DNA of 64,000 bases from Streptomyces himalayensis subsp. himalayensis (GCF_013778455.1 NZ_JACEHE010000012.1:62001-126000); one strand, 5' to 3'; counted from the first letter of the stretch, positions 7,989 to 15,805 are shown. The notes: generated by a model not told the origin, from the letters alone. A program made the numbers and translations.

Positions 7989-9131
7989 GTGCAGCTGCCG
8001 AAGTACGCCCTGGCCGCGTACGACGCCGAAGAGCCCGAACACGACCAGATCTGGGCCCTGTGCGCCGACGCGGAGGATCTCTTCGCCGATCCACCGCCCT
8101 CCGAACGTGTGCGCTTCGAACTGCTCGGCTGTGCGCCGGAAGGACGACTGGCCGCCGCTCTGGCCCACGCACGGGCCGAAGGCTCCGCACCGCTCGGACT
8201 TCTGGCCCTCGAGATCCTCGACAAGGCGGGCAACCGCATCGACGAATGGTGCCTGGAGGACGTACGCATCGTCGGCGACCGCCCCTGCGCGCGAGAGCTG
8301 TCGCTGCGCGACATCTCCGTGGAGGCGCGCGAGGCCGACAGCCGGCGCGACCACCCCGGACGGCCTCCGCTGTCCCCGGGCTACCTGTTGCTCGGCGGGC
8401 GGGACGAACCGTACGGCCGCTGCCGGGACCTGGCCCACGTCAGTGAGCCGTACGCGGAGCCGCGTCCCGAGCCTCCGCTGCGGCTGCTCGGCTGCTCACC
8501 GCGCGGCGCCCTGCGGACGGCCCTGGACGCGGGCGACGAGGAACTCGGCCACGCCCAGATCCTGCGTCTCGACGCCTTCGGGCGGGCGCTCCAGTACGCA
8601 GTGGAGGGCGAGATCACCGCCTGGATCCCCTCGGCCCACGGCCGCGGACTGGTCGACCTCACCCTCGAACCCTGGTCGCAGCGGCCTCCGTACGCGGCCC
8701 GCGCGGTCTGGGACCTGTGGTGGGACGGCGTTCCCGCCGAGCCGAATCTGTGGGCGCGCTGCGACACGGCGAGTCGCGACTTCTGGCTCGGCACCGCCCT
8801 GACCAACCGCGACGGCCGCATACCGGACGCGGCGCCCGGCGCCGCCTACCACCTCGACGGCCGCCACATCACCGACGAGCCGGGCTTCTACTGCGCGCTC
8901 GGCGAGGCGGTGAACGGCCCCGGCGGGTACTTCGGCCGGAGCCTCGCCGCCTTCGACGACTGCTTGTGCGGCGGCTTCGGCGCCCAATGGCCGTTCACCG
9001 TCGTGTGGCACGACGCCCACGTCGCCCGTACCTGCCTCGGTGTGACCCCTCACGCCGACGGCCGCCCACCGGCGTTCGAAGAACTGCTCGACCACCTGGC
9101 CGGGAAGGGGATCGAGGTGGTCCTGGCCTGA
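7989..9131 (+). CDS. Protein with C-terminal barstar-like domain
   Basis: About 380 aa from the first usable GTG, 14 bases after the preceding stop; no ATG exists near the N-terminus. The last 85 or so residues resemble the barstar (ribonuclease inhibitor) fold: DEPGFYCALGEAVN, then GGYFGRSLAAFDDCL, then a terminal helix/strand before the stop. Upstream, two similar modules contain RFELLGCAPEGRLAAAL and LRLLGCSPRGALRTAL, indicating an internal duplication. No barnase-like RNase gene lies nearby, so the target is unknown. The domain call comes from pattern memory. Confidence 0.75.
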   Translation: MQLPKYALAAYDAEEPEHDQIWALCADAEDLFADPPPSERVRFELLGCAPEGRLAAALAHARAEGSAPLGLLALEILDKAGNRIDEWCLEDVRIVGDRPCARELSLRDISVEAREADSRRDHPGRPPLSPGYLLLGGRDEPYGRCRDLAHVSEPYAEPRPEPPLRLLGCSPRGALRTALDAGDEELGHAQILRLDAFGRALQYAVEGEITAWIPSAHGRGLVDLTLEPWSQRPPYAARAVWDLWWDGVPAEPNLWARCDTASRDFWLGTALTNRDGRIPDAAPGAAYHLDGRHITDEPGFYCALGEAVNGPGGYFGRSLAAFDDCLCGGFGAQWPFTVVWHDAHVARTCLGVTPHADGRPPAFEELLDHLAGKGIEVVLA

Positions 9132-9156
9132 TCGGCCGCTCCCCCACCGCGTCGCC

Positions 9157-9204
9157 GCGCTCATCGCTCGCCGCGCTCAACGCTCGCCGCGCTCACCGCT
9201 CGCC
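9157..9204. repeat. 16-bp tandem repeat downstream of the barstar-domain gene
   Basis: Three 16-bp copies (gcgctcatcgctcgcc, with the base after gctca varying t/a/c) sit 25 bases after the stop codon, in the space between convergent genes. Confidence 0.8.
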
Positions 9205-9278
9205 CCGCTCACCTCACCGACCGCTCACCGGCGCCGACCTTGGGGGCAGGCGCCCCCGCCCGGACGACCGTGGCTTTC

Positions 9279-10502
9279 TCACTGGGCCGACGGGCGCCTC
9301 ACCGCGTAAGCGACCATCCCTGCCGCAAGTACGCCAACCCCCGCGGCCACCGAGGTGAACGGCAGGGAGAAGGCCAGCAGAAGGCAGCCCAGCAGGCCGA
9401 CTACGGGGAGTGCTCGCCGGGAACTCAGCGTGGAGGCCGAGACGTTGGCAATGGCGTAGTAGACGAGCACGCCGAAGGAGGAGAAGCCGATGGCTTCGCG
9501 CACGTCGATGGTCGCAGCCAGCACCGCGACCACCGTTCCCACGGCGAGCTCCGCCCGGTGCGGCACCTGGAATCGGGGATGCACGGCGGCCAGGGCGCCG
9601 GGCATATGCCGGTCCCGTGCCATGGCGAACGTCGTCCGCGACACCCCGAGGATCAGCGCCAGCAGCGACCCGAGCGCCGCCACCGCGGCCCCCACCTGCA
9701 CGACGGGCGCCATACCCGGCACTCCTGCGGCCCGCACCGCGTCGGCCAGCGGGGCGGACGCATCGGCCAGGCCGCCGGACCCCAGCACCGAGAGAGCCGC
9801 CACGGCCACGGCGGCGTATACGCAGAGCGCGATACCGAGAGCCAGCGGGATCGCGCGCGGAATAGTGCGCGCCGGATCGCGCACCTCCTCGCCCAGCGTC
9901 GCGATACGCGCGTACCCGGCGAAAGCGAAGAACAGCAGCCCGGCCGCCTGAAGCACCCCGGCAGCCGTGGCGTCGGCCCCGACGTCCAGCCGGGCGAAGT
10001 CCGCGTCCCCCGCTCCCAGACAGAGCACGGCGACCGCGGCGAGCACCGCAAGCACCATGGCGACGATCGCCCGTGTCAGCCAGGCGGACTTCTGCACGCC
10101 GCCATAGTTCACGGCGGTCAGCGCGACCACGGCGGCGACAGCGACCGCATGCGCCTGCCCCGGCCAGACATACGCTCCGACGGTCAGCGCCATCGCTGCG
10201 CACGAGGCGGTCTTGCCGACGACGAACGCCCAGCCGGCCAGATACCCCCAGAACTCGCCGAGCCGCTCCCGCCCGTACACATACGTCCCACCGGACGCCG
10301 GATACAGCGCGGCCAGCCGCGCCGACGACATCGCATTGCAGTACGCGACCACGGCGGCGAGCCCGAGCCCGAGCATCAGTCCCGACCCGGCCGCGTCCGC
10401 CGCCGGACCGAGAGCCGCGAAGATTCCGGCCCCGACCATCGACCCCAGCCCGATGACGACGGCGTCGAAGACGCCCAACGTCCTCCGCAACTCCTGCGTC
10501 AT
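9279..10502 (-). CDS. APC superfamily amino acid permease
   Basis: 407-aa polytopic membrane protein. The N-terminal VVIGLGSMVGAGIFAALGP is the glycine-rich unwound first helix of APC amino acid/polyamine transporters. Some 11-12 hydrophobic segments follow, with TYVYGRERLGEFWGYLAGW as the conserved helix 3 region. Shorter than the typical 450-500 aa because the C-terminal extension is lacking. Substrate cannot be read from sequence. Transcribed divergently from the GlsB-like gene. Confidence 0.88.
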   Translation of the reverse strand: MTQELRRTLGVFDAVVIGLGSMVGAGIFAALGPAADAAGSGLMLGLGLAAVVAYCNAMSSARLAALYPASGGTYVYGRERLGEFWGYLAGWAFVVGKTASCAAMALTVGAYVWPGQAHAVAVAAVVALTAVNYGGVQKSAWLTRAIVAMVLAVLAAVAVLCLGAGDADFARLDVGADATAAGVLQAAGLLFFAFAGYARIATLGEEVRDPARTIPRAIPLALGIALCVYAAVAVAALSVLGSGGLADASAPLADAVRAAGVPGMAPVVQVGAAVAALGSLLALILGVSRTTFAMARDRHMPGALAAVHPRFQVPHRAELAVGTVVAVLAATIDVREAIGFSSFGVLVYYAIANVSASTLSSRRALPVVGLLGCLLLAFSLPFTSVAAGVGVLAAGMVAYAVRRPSAQ

Positions 10503-10640
10503 GCGCTGCGCCCCCGTGTCATATGTCGCGCTCGTGTGTCATGTGCCGCACCCTACTGATCACCGCAACCGGGCGCCGCCCCGCCGACGTCATCCCCGAC
10601 AAGAGCGCACGAACACCGTGCAGGAAAGGCAGGTTCAGGC

Positions 10641-10907
10641 ATGAGCATCATCAGCTGGATCGTTCTCGGATTGCTGGCCGGTGCCATCGCCAAACTCCTG
10701 CTGCCCGGACGCGATCCGGGCGGCTTCATCGGCACGACCCTCATCGGCATCGCGGGCGCCTTCGTCGGCGGCTGGATCTCCGCCCGCTACCTCGACCGCC
10801 CGGTCGTCAACGACTTCTACGACGGAGCCACCTGGGCCGCCGCGATCGGAGGCTCCCTCTTCCTGCTGATCGCCTACCGTCTCCTGTTCGGGCACTCCCG
10901 CCGCTGA
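10641..10907 (+). CDS. GlsB/YeaQ/YmgE family small membrane protein
   Basis: 88 aa, three hydrophobic helices. The N-terminal ISWIVLGLLAGAIAKLLLPG followed by GGFIGTTLIGIAGAFVGG matches the family once called transglycosylase-associated proteins, which are stress-linked integral membrane proteins of unclear function. A strong hairpin follows 23 bases after the stop. Confidence 0.9.
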   Translation: MSIISWIVLGLLAGAIAKLLLPGRDPGGFIGTTLIGIAGAFVGGWISARYLDRPVVNDFYDGATWAAAIGGSLFLLIAYRLLFGHSRR

Positions 10908-10930
10908 CCGAGACCGCAGCCTGGGCAGCA

Positions 10931-10970
10931 GCGGAGGGCGGTACCCGGTCTGTCGGGTACCGCCCTCCGC
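10931..10970. terminator. Perfect 17-bp inverted repeat, probable bidirectional terminator
   Basis: Arms 10931-10947 and 10954-10970 are perfectly complementary with a six-base loop. It sits between the convergent GlsB-like gene and yajQ. No T-run follows, as is common in Streptomyces. Confidence 0.85.
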
Positions 10971-11009
10971 TGTGCGATCAACCGGTCTCAGCCTGTCGAA
11001 GCCGCACTA

Positions 11010-11031
11010 CGACCACCACCACAGGTGGTCG
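11010..11031 (-). terminator. Short hairpin just after yajQ
   Basis: Eight-base perfect arms 11010-11017 and 11024-11031 with a six-base loop lie directly downstream of the yajQ stop on the minus strand. Probably acts with the larger hairpin next to it. Confidence 0.55.
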
Positions 11032-11037
11032 AACGAA

Positions 11038-11526
11038 CTACCGATAGTTCACGAACTGCAGCGCGAAATCGAAGTCCTGGCCCTTCAGCAGTGCGATCAC
11101 GGCCTGCAGGTCGTCGCGGCTCTTCGAGCTGACGCGCAGCTCGTCGCCCTGCACCTGTGCCTTCACACCCTTCGGGCCCTCATCGCGAATGATCTTCGCG
11201 ACCTTCTTTGCGTTCTCCTGGGAGATGCCTTCCTGGATCGACGCGAAGATCTTGTACTCCTTGCCGGACAGCTGCGGCTCGCCCGCATCCAGCGCCTTCA
11301 GCGAGATCCCACGCTTGATCAGCTTGGACTGGAACACGTCGAGGACCGCCTTCACCCGGTCCTCGGAGTTCGCCTCCATCAGGATCTTCTCGCCGGACCA
11401 GGCGATCGACGCGCCGACGTTCTTGAAGTCGTATCGCTGCGAGATCTCCTTGGCGGCCTGGTTGAGGGCGTTGTCGACCTCCTGCCGCTCGACCTTCGAG
11501 ACGATGTCGAAACTGGAGTCGGCCAT
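11038..11526 (-). CDS. YajQ family nucleotide-binding protein
   Basis: 162 aa, full length for the YajQ family (UPF0234). MADSSFDIVSKVERQEVDNA at the N-terminus and RYDFKNVGASIAW near residue 40 are characteristic. Members are cytosolic proteins with two ferredoxin-like domains; some bind cyclic di-GMP, which is family knowledge and not shown here. RBS-like AAGGAG precedes the ATG on the minus strand. Confidence 0.93.
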   Translation of the reverse strand: MADSSFDIVSKVERQEVDNALNQAAKEISQRYDFKNVGASIAWSGEKILMEANSEDRVKAVLDVFQSKLIKRGISLKALDAGEPQLSGKEYKIFASIQEGISQENAKKVAKIIRDEGPKGVKAQVQGDELRVSSKSRDDLQAVIALLKGQDFDFALQFVNYR

Positions 11527-11717
11527 GTCCTGTGGCTCCTTGTATCGGGGTGCTCAGAGGCGGCCGCCGGTCCCGTGGCCGCATCAGCAAAGCCTATCCA
11601 CCGGGCCACGGGTAGGCGCTGATCAATAGGGTGGCGAAGCACCCCCGTGCATCAGGTATCGTTTACGTCGTTGCCACGGAGCACCGCGAAAGCGGCGGCT
11701 CAACGGCAGCAACCCCC

Positions 11718-11802
11718 GGCGGTGTGCCCGAGCGGCCAAAGGGAGCAGACTGTAAATCTGCCGGCTCAGCCTTCCCAGGTTCGAATCCTGGCGCCGCCAC
11801 CA
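11718..11802 (+). tRNA. tRNA-Tyr (GTA), CCA encoded
   Basis: Acceptor GGCGGTG pairs with CGCCGCC at 11792-11798. Anticodon stem GCAGA/TCTGC encloses loop CTGTAAA with anticodon GTA at 11752-11754. A long variable arm (type II) is followed by T-stem CCAGG/CCTGG and an encoded CCA. Its 3' half is repeated at 15924-15979, which marks it as the attachment site of an integrated element. Confidence 0.97.
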
Positions 11803-11804
11803 GA

Positions 11805-11852
11805 CCGAAAGGGTCTGTGACCAGCAGGAATGCTGATCGCAGGCCCTTTCGG
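11805..11852 (+). terminator. Two-part hairpin after tRNA-Tyr
   Basis: Outer arms 11805-11817 and 11840-11852 pair over 13 bases with one G-U type mismatch. An inner hairpin (cagca/tgctg, 11822-11835) has a GGAA loop. Probable tRNA terminator. Confidence 0.7.
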
Positions 11853-11961
11853 CGTTCCTGGAGAACGCGACGACGTTTTAGACTCTTTATCCCAGCGTGT
11901 CTCACCCTGATTCACGTGCTGACCAGCGCGTGTGGGGCAGGTGTGGGGCAGTGCTCAGGCC

Positions 11962-12092
11962 CTACCTCCCGTTCTTCAGCGCTGCTTCGATCCGGGCGTT
12001 CGCCGTGGCTGCGCGCCGTCGGGACACTCGGCGTACACGCGGAAGGGCACCGCCACACTGTGGGCGGCGCGCTGGGCGACGACTTGCGGCAG
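11962..12092 (-). pseudogene. C-terminal remnant of a tyrosine recombinase (integrase)
   Basis: On the minus strand one frame reads VVAQRAAHSVAVPFRVYAECPDG. After a frameshift near 12020 the next frame reads ATANARIEAALKNGR and stops. Many actinomycete site-specific integrases end with a pattern like AGHSVxVLLxVYAKCxDG...ANxRIEAAL, which contains the catalytic His and Tyr. The order and spacing fit the last 40 residues of that family. The rest of the gene is missing; unrelated HAD-like sequence lies upstream. Confidence 0.7.
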
Positions 12093-12335
12093 CAGCGAAC
12101 CTGCCGGGCGACGCCGTCGACGTACTCGCGCCAGAGGTCGCCCGGGGCGTCGCTGAGGCTGAGCGTCTTCGCAGGTATACGAAGTCGGCGGGGTAGGCCC
12201 GCTCCCGAGGCCGATCGCAGATGACGGACTCTGCTTCTGCGGGCAGGTGCCTGAGCGCACGAAGCCGCGAGCCCATACGTCGAGGCCCACGCGCCGGTTG
12301 ATCAGAGTGTTGTCGAGGTCGAAGAGTGCCAGCAC
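12093..12335 (-). pseudogene. Degenerate HAD-superfamily hydrolase
   Basis: The minus strand starts with MLALFDLDNTLINRR, the HAD motif I (DxDxT) at a protein start, then changes frame twice. The second frame carries LPAEAESVICDRPRERAYPA and PADFVYLRRR. The third carries LSLSDAPGDLWREYVDGVAR. The three segments are collinear and read like one HAD phosphatase-like protein broken by at least two frameshifts. The 3' part is replaced by the integrase remnant. Confidence 0.65.
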
Positions 12336-12412
12336 GCATCGGAGCTACAGCGCCCCACGTGCGCGCACACTTTGGACGTCACCTGCTCAAATCAGCACCT
12401 GCTCAATCAGCC

Positions 12413-13498
12413 TTACGTGGTGAGTCCCGCCCTTTCACAAGCGGCTTTGTACTTGGGCGTGCAGATCTGATTGATCGTGTACACGCCGTCCTTGACGACC
12501 GTGTCCTTGATGTTGTCGGCGGTCAGGGAGATCGGGGTGAGCAGGACGGCCGGGATGTCCTCGATGGTGGGGCTGTCGACCATGTCTGTGGCGATGTCGC
12601 CGAGTTGTTCACCCTGGGCCAGGGCGACGGCCATTTCGGCGGCGGCCTCGGCCTCGAGCTTGAAGGGCTTGTAGACGGTCATGTACTGCTCGCCGCTCAC
12701 GATGCGCTGTACGGCCGTGATGTCGGCGTCCTGGCCGGTGACCGGTGGGAGCGGTGACACCTCGGCGGCCTTGAGGGCGGAGATGACGCCGCCAGCAAGG
12801 CCGTCGTTGGCGGAGTAGACGCCGTCGATGTTGTCGGCGCCCAGAGCGGAGATGGCGCCGGACATGTTGATGTGGGCGTTCTCCGGATTCCACCAGGCGG
12901 TGTCGTACGCCTTGCCGATCTTCACCTTCCCCTGGAGGACGGACAGGGCGCCCCTCTTGAAGGCGGCCGAGTTCGGGTCGGTCGGGGAGCCGTTCATCAT
13001 GACGATCTGCCCGCCGTCCGCCTTGTCGCCCATGGCCTTGAGGAGCGCCCGGCCCTGGATCTCACCGACCTTCTCGCCGTCGAAGGAGACGTAGCCCGAT
13101 ATCGGGCCCCTGGCGAGGCGGTCGTAGGCGACGACCGGGATGCCCGCGTGGTCGGCCGTCTCGACCGAGGACCGGGCCGCCTTGGCGTCGACGGGGTCGA
13201 GGATCAGGACATCGACCCCTTTGGTGACCATGGAGTGCACCTGCTGGTGTTGGGTGGCCACATCCTCCTTGGCGTTGGCGTACTCCACCCTGCAGTCGCC
13301 GCACAGGTCCTTGATCTTCTTCTCGATCAGGGGCCTGTCGAAGTGCTCGGCGCGAGGGGTCCCGGCTCCCGGGAGCAGCAAGCCGATCGTCACGCCGCCC
13401 GTGCCGGAGGTGTTCCCGGTCTTGCCACAGGAGGACAGGACGACGGCCAGGGACACCGCGGCCGCAGCGACGGCGGCACGGCGCAGGTAGAGGTTCAC
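12413..13498 (-). CDS. Sugar ABC transporter substrate-binding lipoprotein (XylF/RbsB type)
   Basis: 361 aa. The signal peptide ends in lipobox LSSC (Cys24), so the protein should be a surface lipoprotein. The rest is a periplasmic-binding-protein type I fold: GVDVLILDPVDAKAA, GIPVVAYDRLARG, GVYSANDGLAGGVISAL and TGQDADITAVQRI match xylose/ribose-type binding proteins. The normal ATPase and permease genes are absent on both sides, so it is an orphan that must borrow a transporter, act as a sensor, or be non-functional. Lies inside the decayed element. Confidence 0.88.
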   Translation of the reverse strand: MNLYLRRAAVAAAAVSLAVVLSSCGKTGNTSGTGGVTIGLLLPGAGTPRAEHFDRPLIEKKIKDLCGDCRVEYANAKEDVATQHQQVHSMVTKGVDVLILDPVDAKAARSSVETADHAGIPVVAYDRLARGPISGYVSFDGEKVGEIQGRALLKAMGDKADGGQIVMMNGSPTDPNSAAFKRGALSVLQGKVKIGKAYDTAWWNPENAHINMSGAISALGADNIDGVYSANDGLAGGVISALKAAEVSPLPPVTGQDADITAVQRIVSGEQYMTVYKPFKLEAEAAAEMAVALAQGEQLGDIATDMVDSPTIEDIPAVLLTPISLTADNIKDTVVKDGVYTINQICTPKYKAACERAGLTT

Positions 13499-13747
13499 GT
13501 GCCGGGACCTCCTTACCCGTCGATCGGACGCCGATCAGATCCCCATCCCAGTATGGGCAGGCACAGGGTGCGGAGGACTGACCACACTGCAGCAAGGCGG
13601 ACGTACCGGAGCCGCAAGTGAAAGATCTGGACGAGACGTGGACGACGACAGGGACCGGACGCCGCGTTGCCGCTTCCGCCGCAGGTGAGCGGACTGTGGA
13701 TCTTCCTTCGCGAGAGGTCTGTAAAGCCGGCGCTGCACAAGCGGTAG

Positions 13748-13806
13748 ATCTTTCCCTGACGTCTTTCCCTGACGTCTTACGTCTTTCCCTGACTTCTTTC
13801 CCTGAC
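13748..13806. repeat. 13-bp repeat array
   Basis: Four copies of a 13-bp unit close to gtctttccctgac (13748-13760, 13761-13773, 13781-13793, 13794-13806), with a partial 7-base copy (gtcttac) between the second and third. Pyrimidine-rich, unlike its surroundings. Confidence 0.85.
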
Positions 13807-13962
13807 TTCCATCGAGCCCGCGCACGGCGCGGGAGCGAGCCGCCTCTGCGGCACGGCCGCCTCCTGTCTTCGCCCCGACTGGCCGCGCCCGGCGGCGCGC
13901 TACGTGCAGCGGGCTGAGCAGGAAAACCCTCTGTGGCTGGGACGGCCGGCTCCACGCCTTTA

Positions 13963-14089
13963 GGGAGCCACCATGGGGCGAACCTCGAAGATCATGGCCC
14001 CAACGTCGTGCTTTACCGGGCAGGTCCACAGACTGCCCGACGCGCCATCAGCTTACGGGGCCATGATCACTCGCCCCATGGCGGCTCCC
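13963..14089. repeat. Nested inverted repeat, possible mini-transposon or structured RNA
   Basis: Outer arms gggagccaccatggggcga (13963-13981) and its complement (14071-14089) match at 18 of 19 positions. Inner arms atcatggcccc (13991-14001) and ggggccatgat (14057-14067) match perfectly. A third hairpin cgggcag/ctgcccg (14017-14023, 14033-14039) sits in the centre. The whole 127 bp could fold into one long interrupted stem. No transposase is present. Confidence 0.75.
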
Positions 14090-14182
14090 GCCCAAAGCCG
14101 CTCCACCGCCCTCAGCCGTTCGCCTCGAACGAGTCGATCTGACTCTGTGGTGCGCGCACGGCGTGGGTGCGAAGGTGACGGG

Positions 14183-14881
14183 ATGACACGAGCCGAGACT
14201 GCGTACCACGGAGAGCTGGGGGAGTACTTCGCCACCCTTGCCACGAACAACGCCTCCAACGCCCACACCGATCGGCCGGCCATGCTCAAGCTGGCCGGGG
14301 ACGTGGGCGGGCTGCGGGCGCTGGACGTCGGGTGCGGGGCCGGGCACTACGCGGCCGAGCTGCGGGACGGCGGGGCGGCCGAGGTCGTCGGGGTGGAGGG
14401 CAGCGAGACACTGCTGCGCGCCGCGCGCGAGCGGCTCGGGGACGGCGTCGAGCTGCACCACCATGACCTGGAGGAGCCGCTGACGTTCCTGGAGGACGCC
14501 TCGTTCGACATTGCGGTGATGGCGCTGGTGTACCACCACGTGGAGGCACGCGAGCAGTTGCTCGCCGAGCTGCGGCGCGTGCTGCGCCCCGGCGGAACGC
14601 TGCTCGTCTCCACCACGCACCCCGCCGCTGAGTGGACATGGTTCGGGGGCTCGTATTTCGCCGACGAGCGTGTCGAGGCCCCTATCGACGGGGGGTTCAC
14701 CATCTCCTACCGGCGCATGACGCTGGAGAAGTTCCTCGGGGAGCTGCTCGGCGCCGGGTTCGTGCTGGAGCAACTGGTGGAGCCGCGGGCGATGGAAGAG
14801 GCCCGCGAGATCGATCCGCGCCGCTACGAGAAGACCCACACCGTGCCCTACTTCCTGGCCGTCCGGCTGCGCCGCCCGTAG
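14183..14881 (+). CDS. Class I SAM-dependent methyltransferase
   Basis: 232 aa from the ATG at 14183, which has GAAGG seven bases upstream; the frame extends further upstream only through the inverted-repeat region. Motif I LDVGCGAGHYAAEL (residues 47-60) binds S-adenosylmethionine. Motif IV-like FDIAVMALVYHHV and motif VI-like RVLRPGGTLLVS follow. Substrate unknown; overall it resembles small-molecule or UbiE-like methyltransferases. It is the only gene in the element that looks intact besides the sugar-binding lipoprotein. Confidence 0.88.
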   Translation: MTRAETAYHGELGEYFATLATNNASNAHTDRPAMLKLAGDVGGLRALDVGCGAGHYAAELRDGGAAEVVGVEGSETLLRAARERLGDGVELHHHDLEEPLTFLEDASFDIAVMALVYHHVEAREQLLAELRRVLRPGGTLLVSTTHPAAEWTWFGGSYFADERVEAPIDGGFTISYRRMTLEKFLGELLGAGFVLEQLVEPRAMEEAREIDPRRYEKTHTVPYFLAVRLRRP

Positions 14882-14951
14882 CCAGGGGCTCCACCGCCCT
14901 CACGTCTCACCAGCTCAGACCCAAACTTCTGACGGGAGTCTGGCGGCAACG

Positions 14952-15071
14952 TCAGCGGACGCCGCGGTCCCATTGGACGAGATGCGACCCGTCCTGGGCG
15001 AGCTCCAGTAGTCGCCCGGCCACGGTGGACTTACCGACACCGGGTACTCCGCCCAACATCACCGTAAGCAT
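14952..15071 (-). pseudogene. N-terminal fragment of a P-loop kinase
   Basis: A 39-residue minus-strand frame begins MLTVMLGGVPGVGKSTVAGR, an N-terminal strand followed by Walker A (GVPGVGKS). It continues LLELAQDGSHLVQWD and stops soon after. The rest of a nucleoside/gluconate-kinase-like ATPase is missing. Too short for a working enzyme; probably a truncated relic. Confidence 0.65.
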
Positions 15072-15259
15072 CGGCGGACTGTACCCGTCATCCCGTTCAT
15101 CCCGTCACCGACGCGATCGCTTCGCCCCCTTGTGGGCGCTTCATGTACGTGTCACACAGTTGAGAGGTGGCGATCGAGGAAGGGGGGACGCTGTATGTCC
15201 GGCGGCGCACCGACCGAGCTGCCACCCAGCCGGCCGACGCGCCGCTGCTGCGGGTGGGC

Positions 15260-15805
15260 TCAGGGACCCGGACGACGTGAGACCGCCCACAGCCGCGCTT
15301 CGGCCATCACTTCGAGCACGACTGCCTCCTTCGCGTCGCCGTATCGGGCACGGCTGTCGGGATGCAGATCGGCCGCCCGCCGCTTGGACGCCTCGTATCG
15401 TCGGGCGGTCTCTGGGCGGGCCCTGAGGTAGTCGCGGAAGATCCGGTTCTCACGCGGGTGCGGCGACGCCACGCCAAAAACGTGCAGGTGATGGGTGCGC
15501 TTCCCGGCTGTGTCCTTGGGAAGGAACAAGTGATCCTGGTCATCGGCGAAGACTCACGGTCGAAAGACGTACCCGTGTCGCTCCAGAGCCGAGACATCCG
15601 CGGCGACCTCCTTGACGTCGGGCACCACCGCAATGATGTCGATGATCGGCTTGGCTGCCAGTCCGGGGACACTGGTCGATCCGATGTGCTCGATGCTCAC
15701 CGCTTGGGGCAGCGCGTCCGCCAGGAGCTGTCGCTCGGTCTCGAACTGCTCCGGCCAGGTCGGGTCGTAGGCGACCACCTCGACGACGCGTACGGGTTCG
15801 TCCAC
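15260..15805 (-). pseudogene. GrpB family (UPF0157) protein interrupted by an in-frame TGA
   Basis: From the GTG at 15805 the minus strand reads VDEPVRVVEVVAYDPTWPEQ, then IEHIGSTSVPGLAAKPIIDI, a clear GrpB/UPF0157 signature (nucleotidyltransferase-like fold). The frame hits TGA at 15554-15556 after GYVFRP, then continues in the same frame with DDQDHLFLPKD and RTHHLHVFG to the normal C-terminus. One substitution therefore splits an otherwise full 181-residue gene. Selenocysteine is not expected in this family. Confidence 0.8.

Larger units (their letters stand above)
13499..14182. other. 684-bp gene-poor interval
   Basis: No reading frame on either strand looks like a protein. The interval holds two structures listed separately: a 13-bp repeat array and a large nested inverted repeat. 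The upstream (divergent) control regions of the sugar-binding lipoprotein and the methyltransferase must also lie here. I could not assign a promoter with confidence. Confidence 0.6.

Noticed and set aside
10972..11622. 216-codon frame antisense to yajQ
   Set aside because: Leu/Arg-rich shadow of a well-conserved gene.
11663..11905. Small minus-strand frame containing APGFEPGKAEPADLQ
   Set aside because: This peptide is the antisense translation of tRNA-Tyr and is a common false gene call. The same applies to the frame at the 15924 copy.
13513..14029. Overlapping frames on both strands in the gene-poor gap
   Set aside because: Arg/Ser/Pro-rich, no conserved motif, cross the repeat array and inverted repeat.
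15554..15556. TGA in GrpB considered as a selenocysteine codon
   Set aside because: The family has no catalytic Cys/Sec there, and no SECIS-like element or sel genes are seen in the window.
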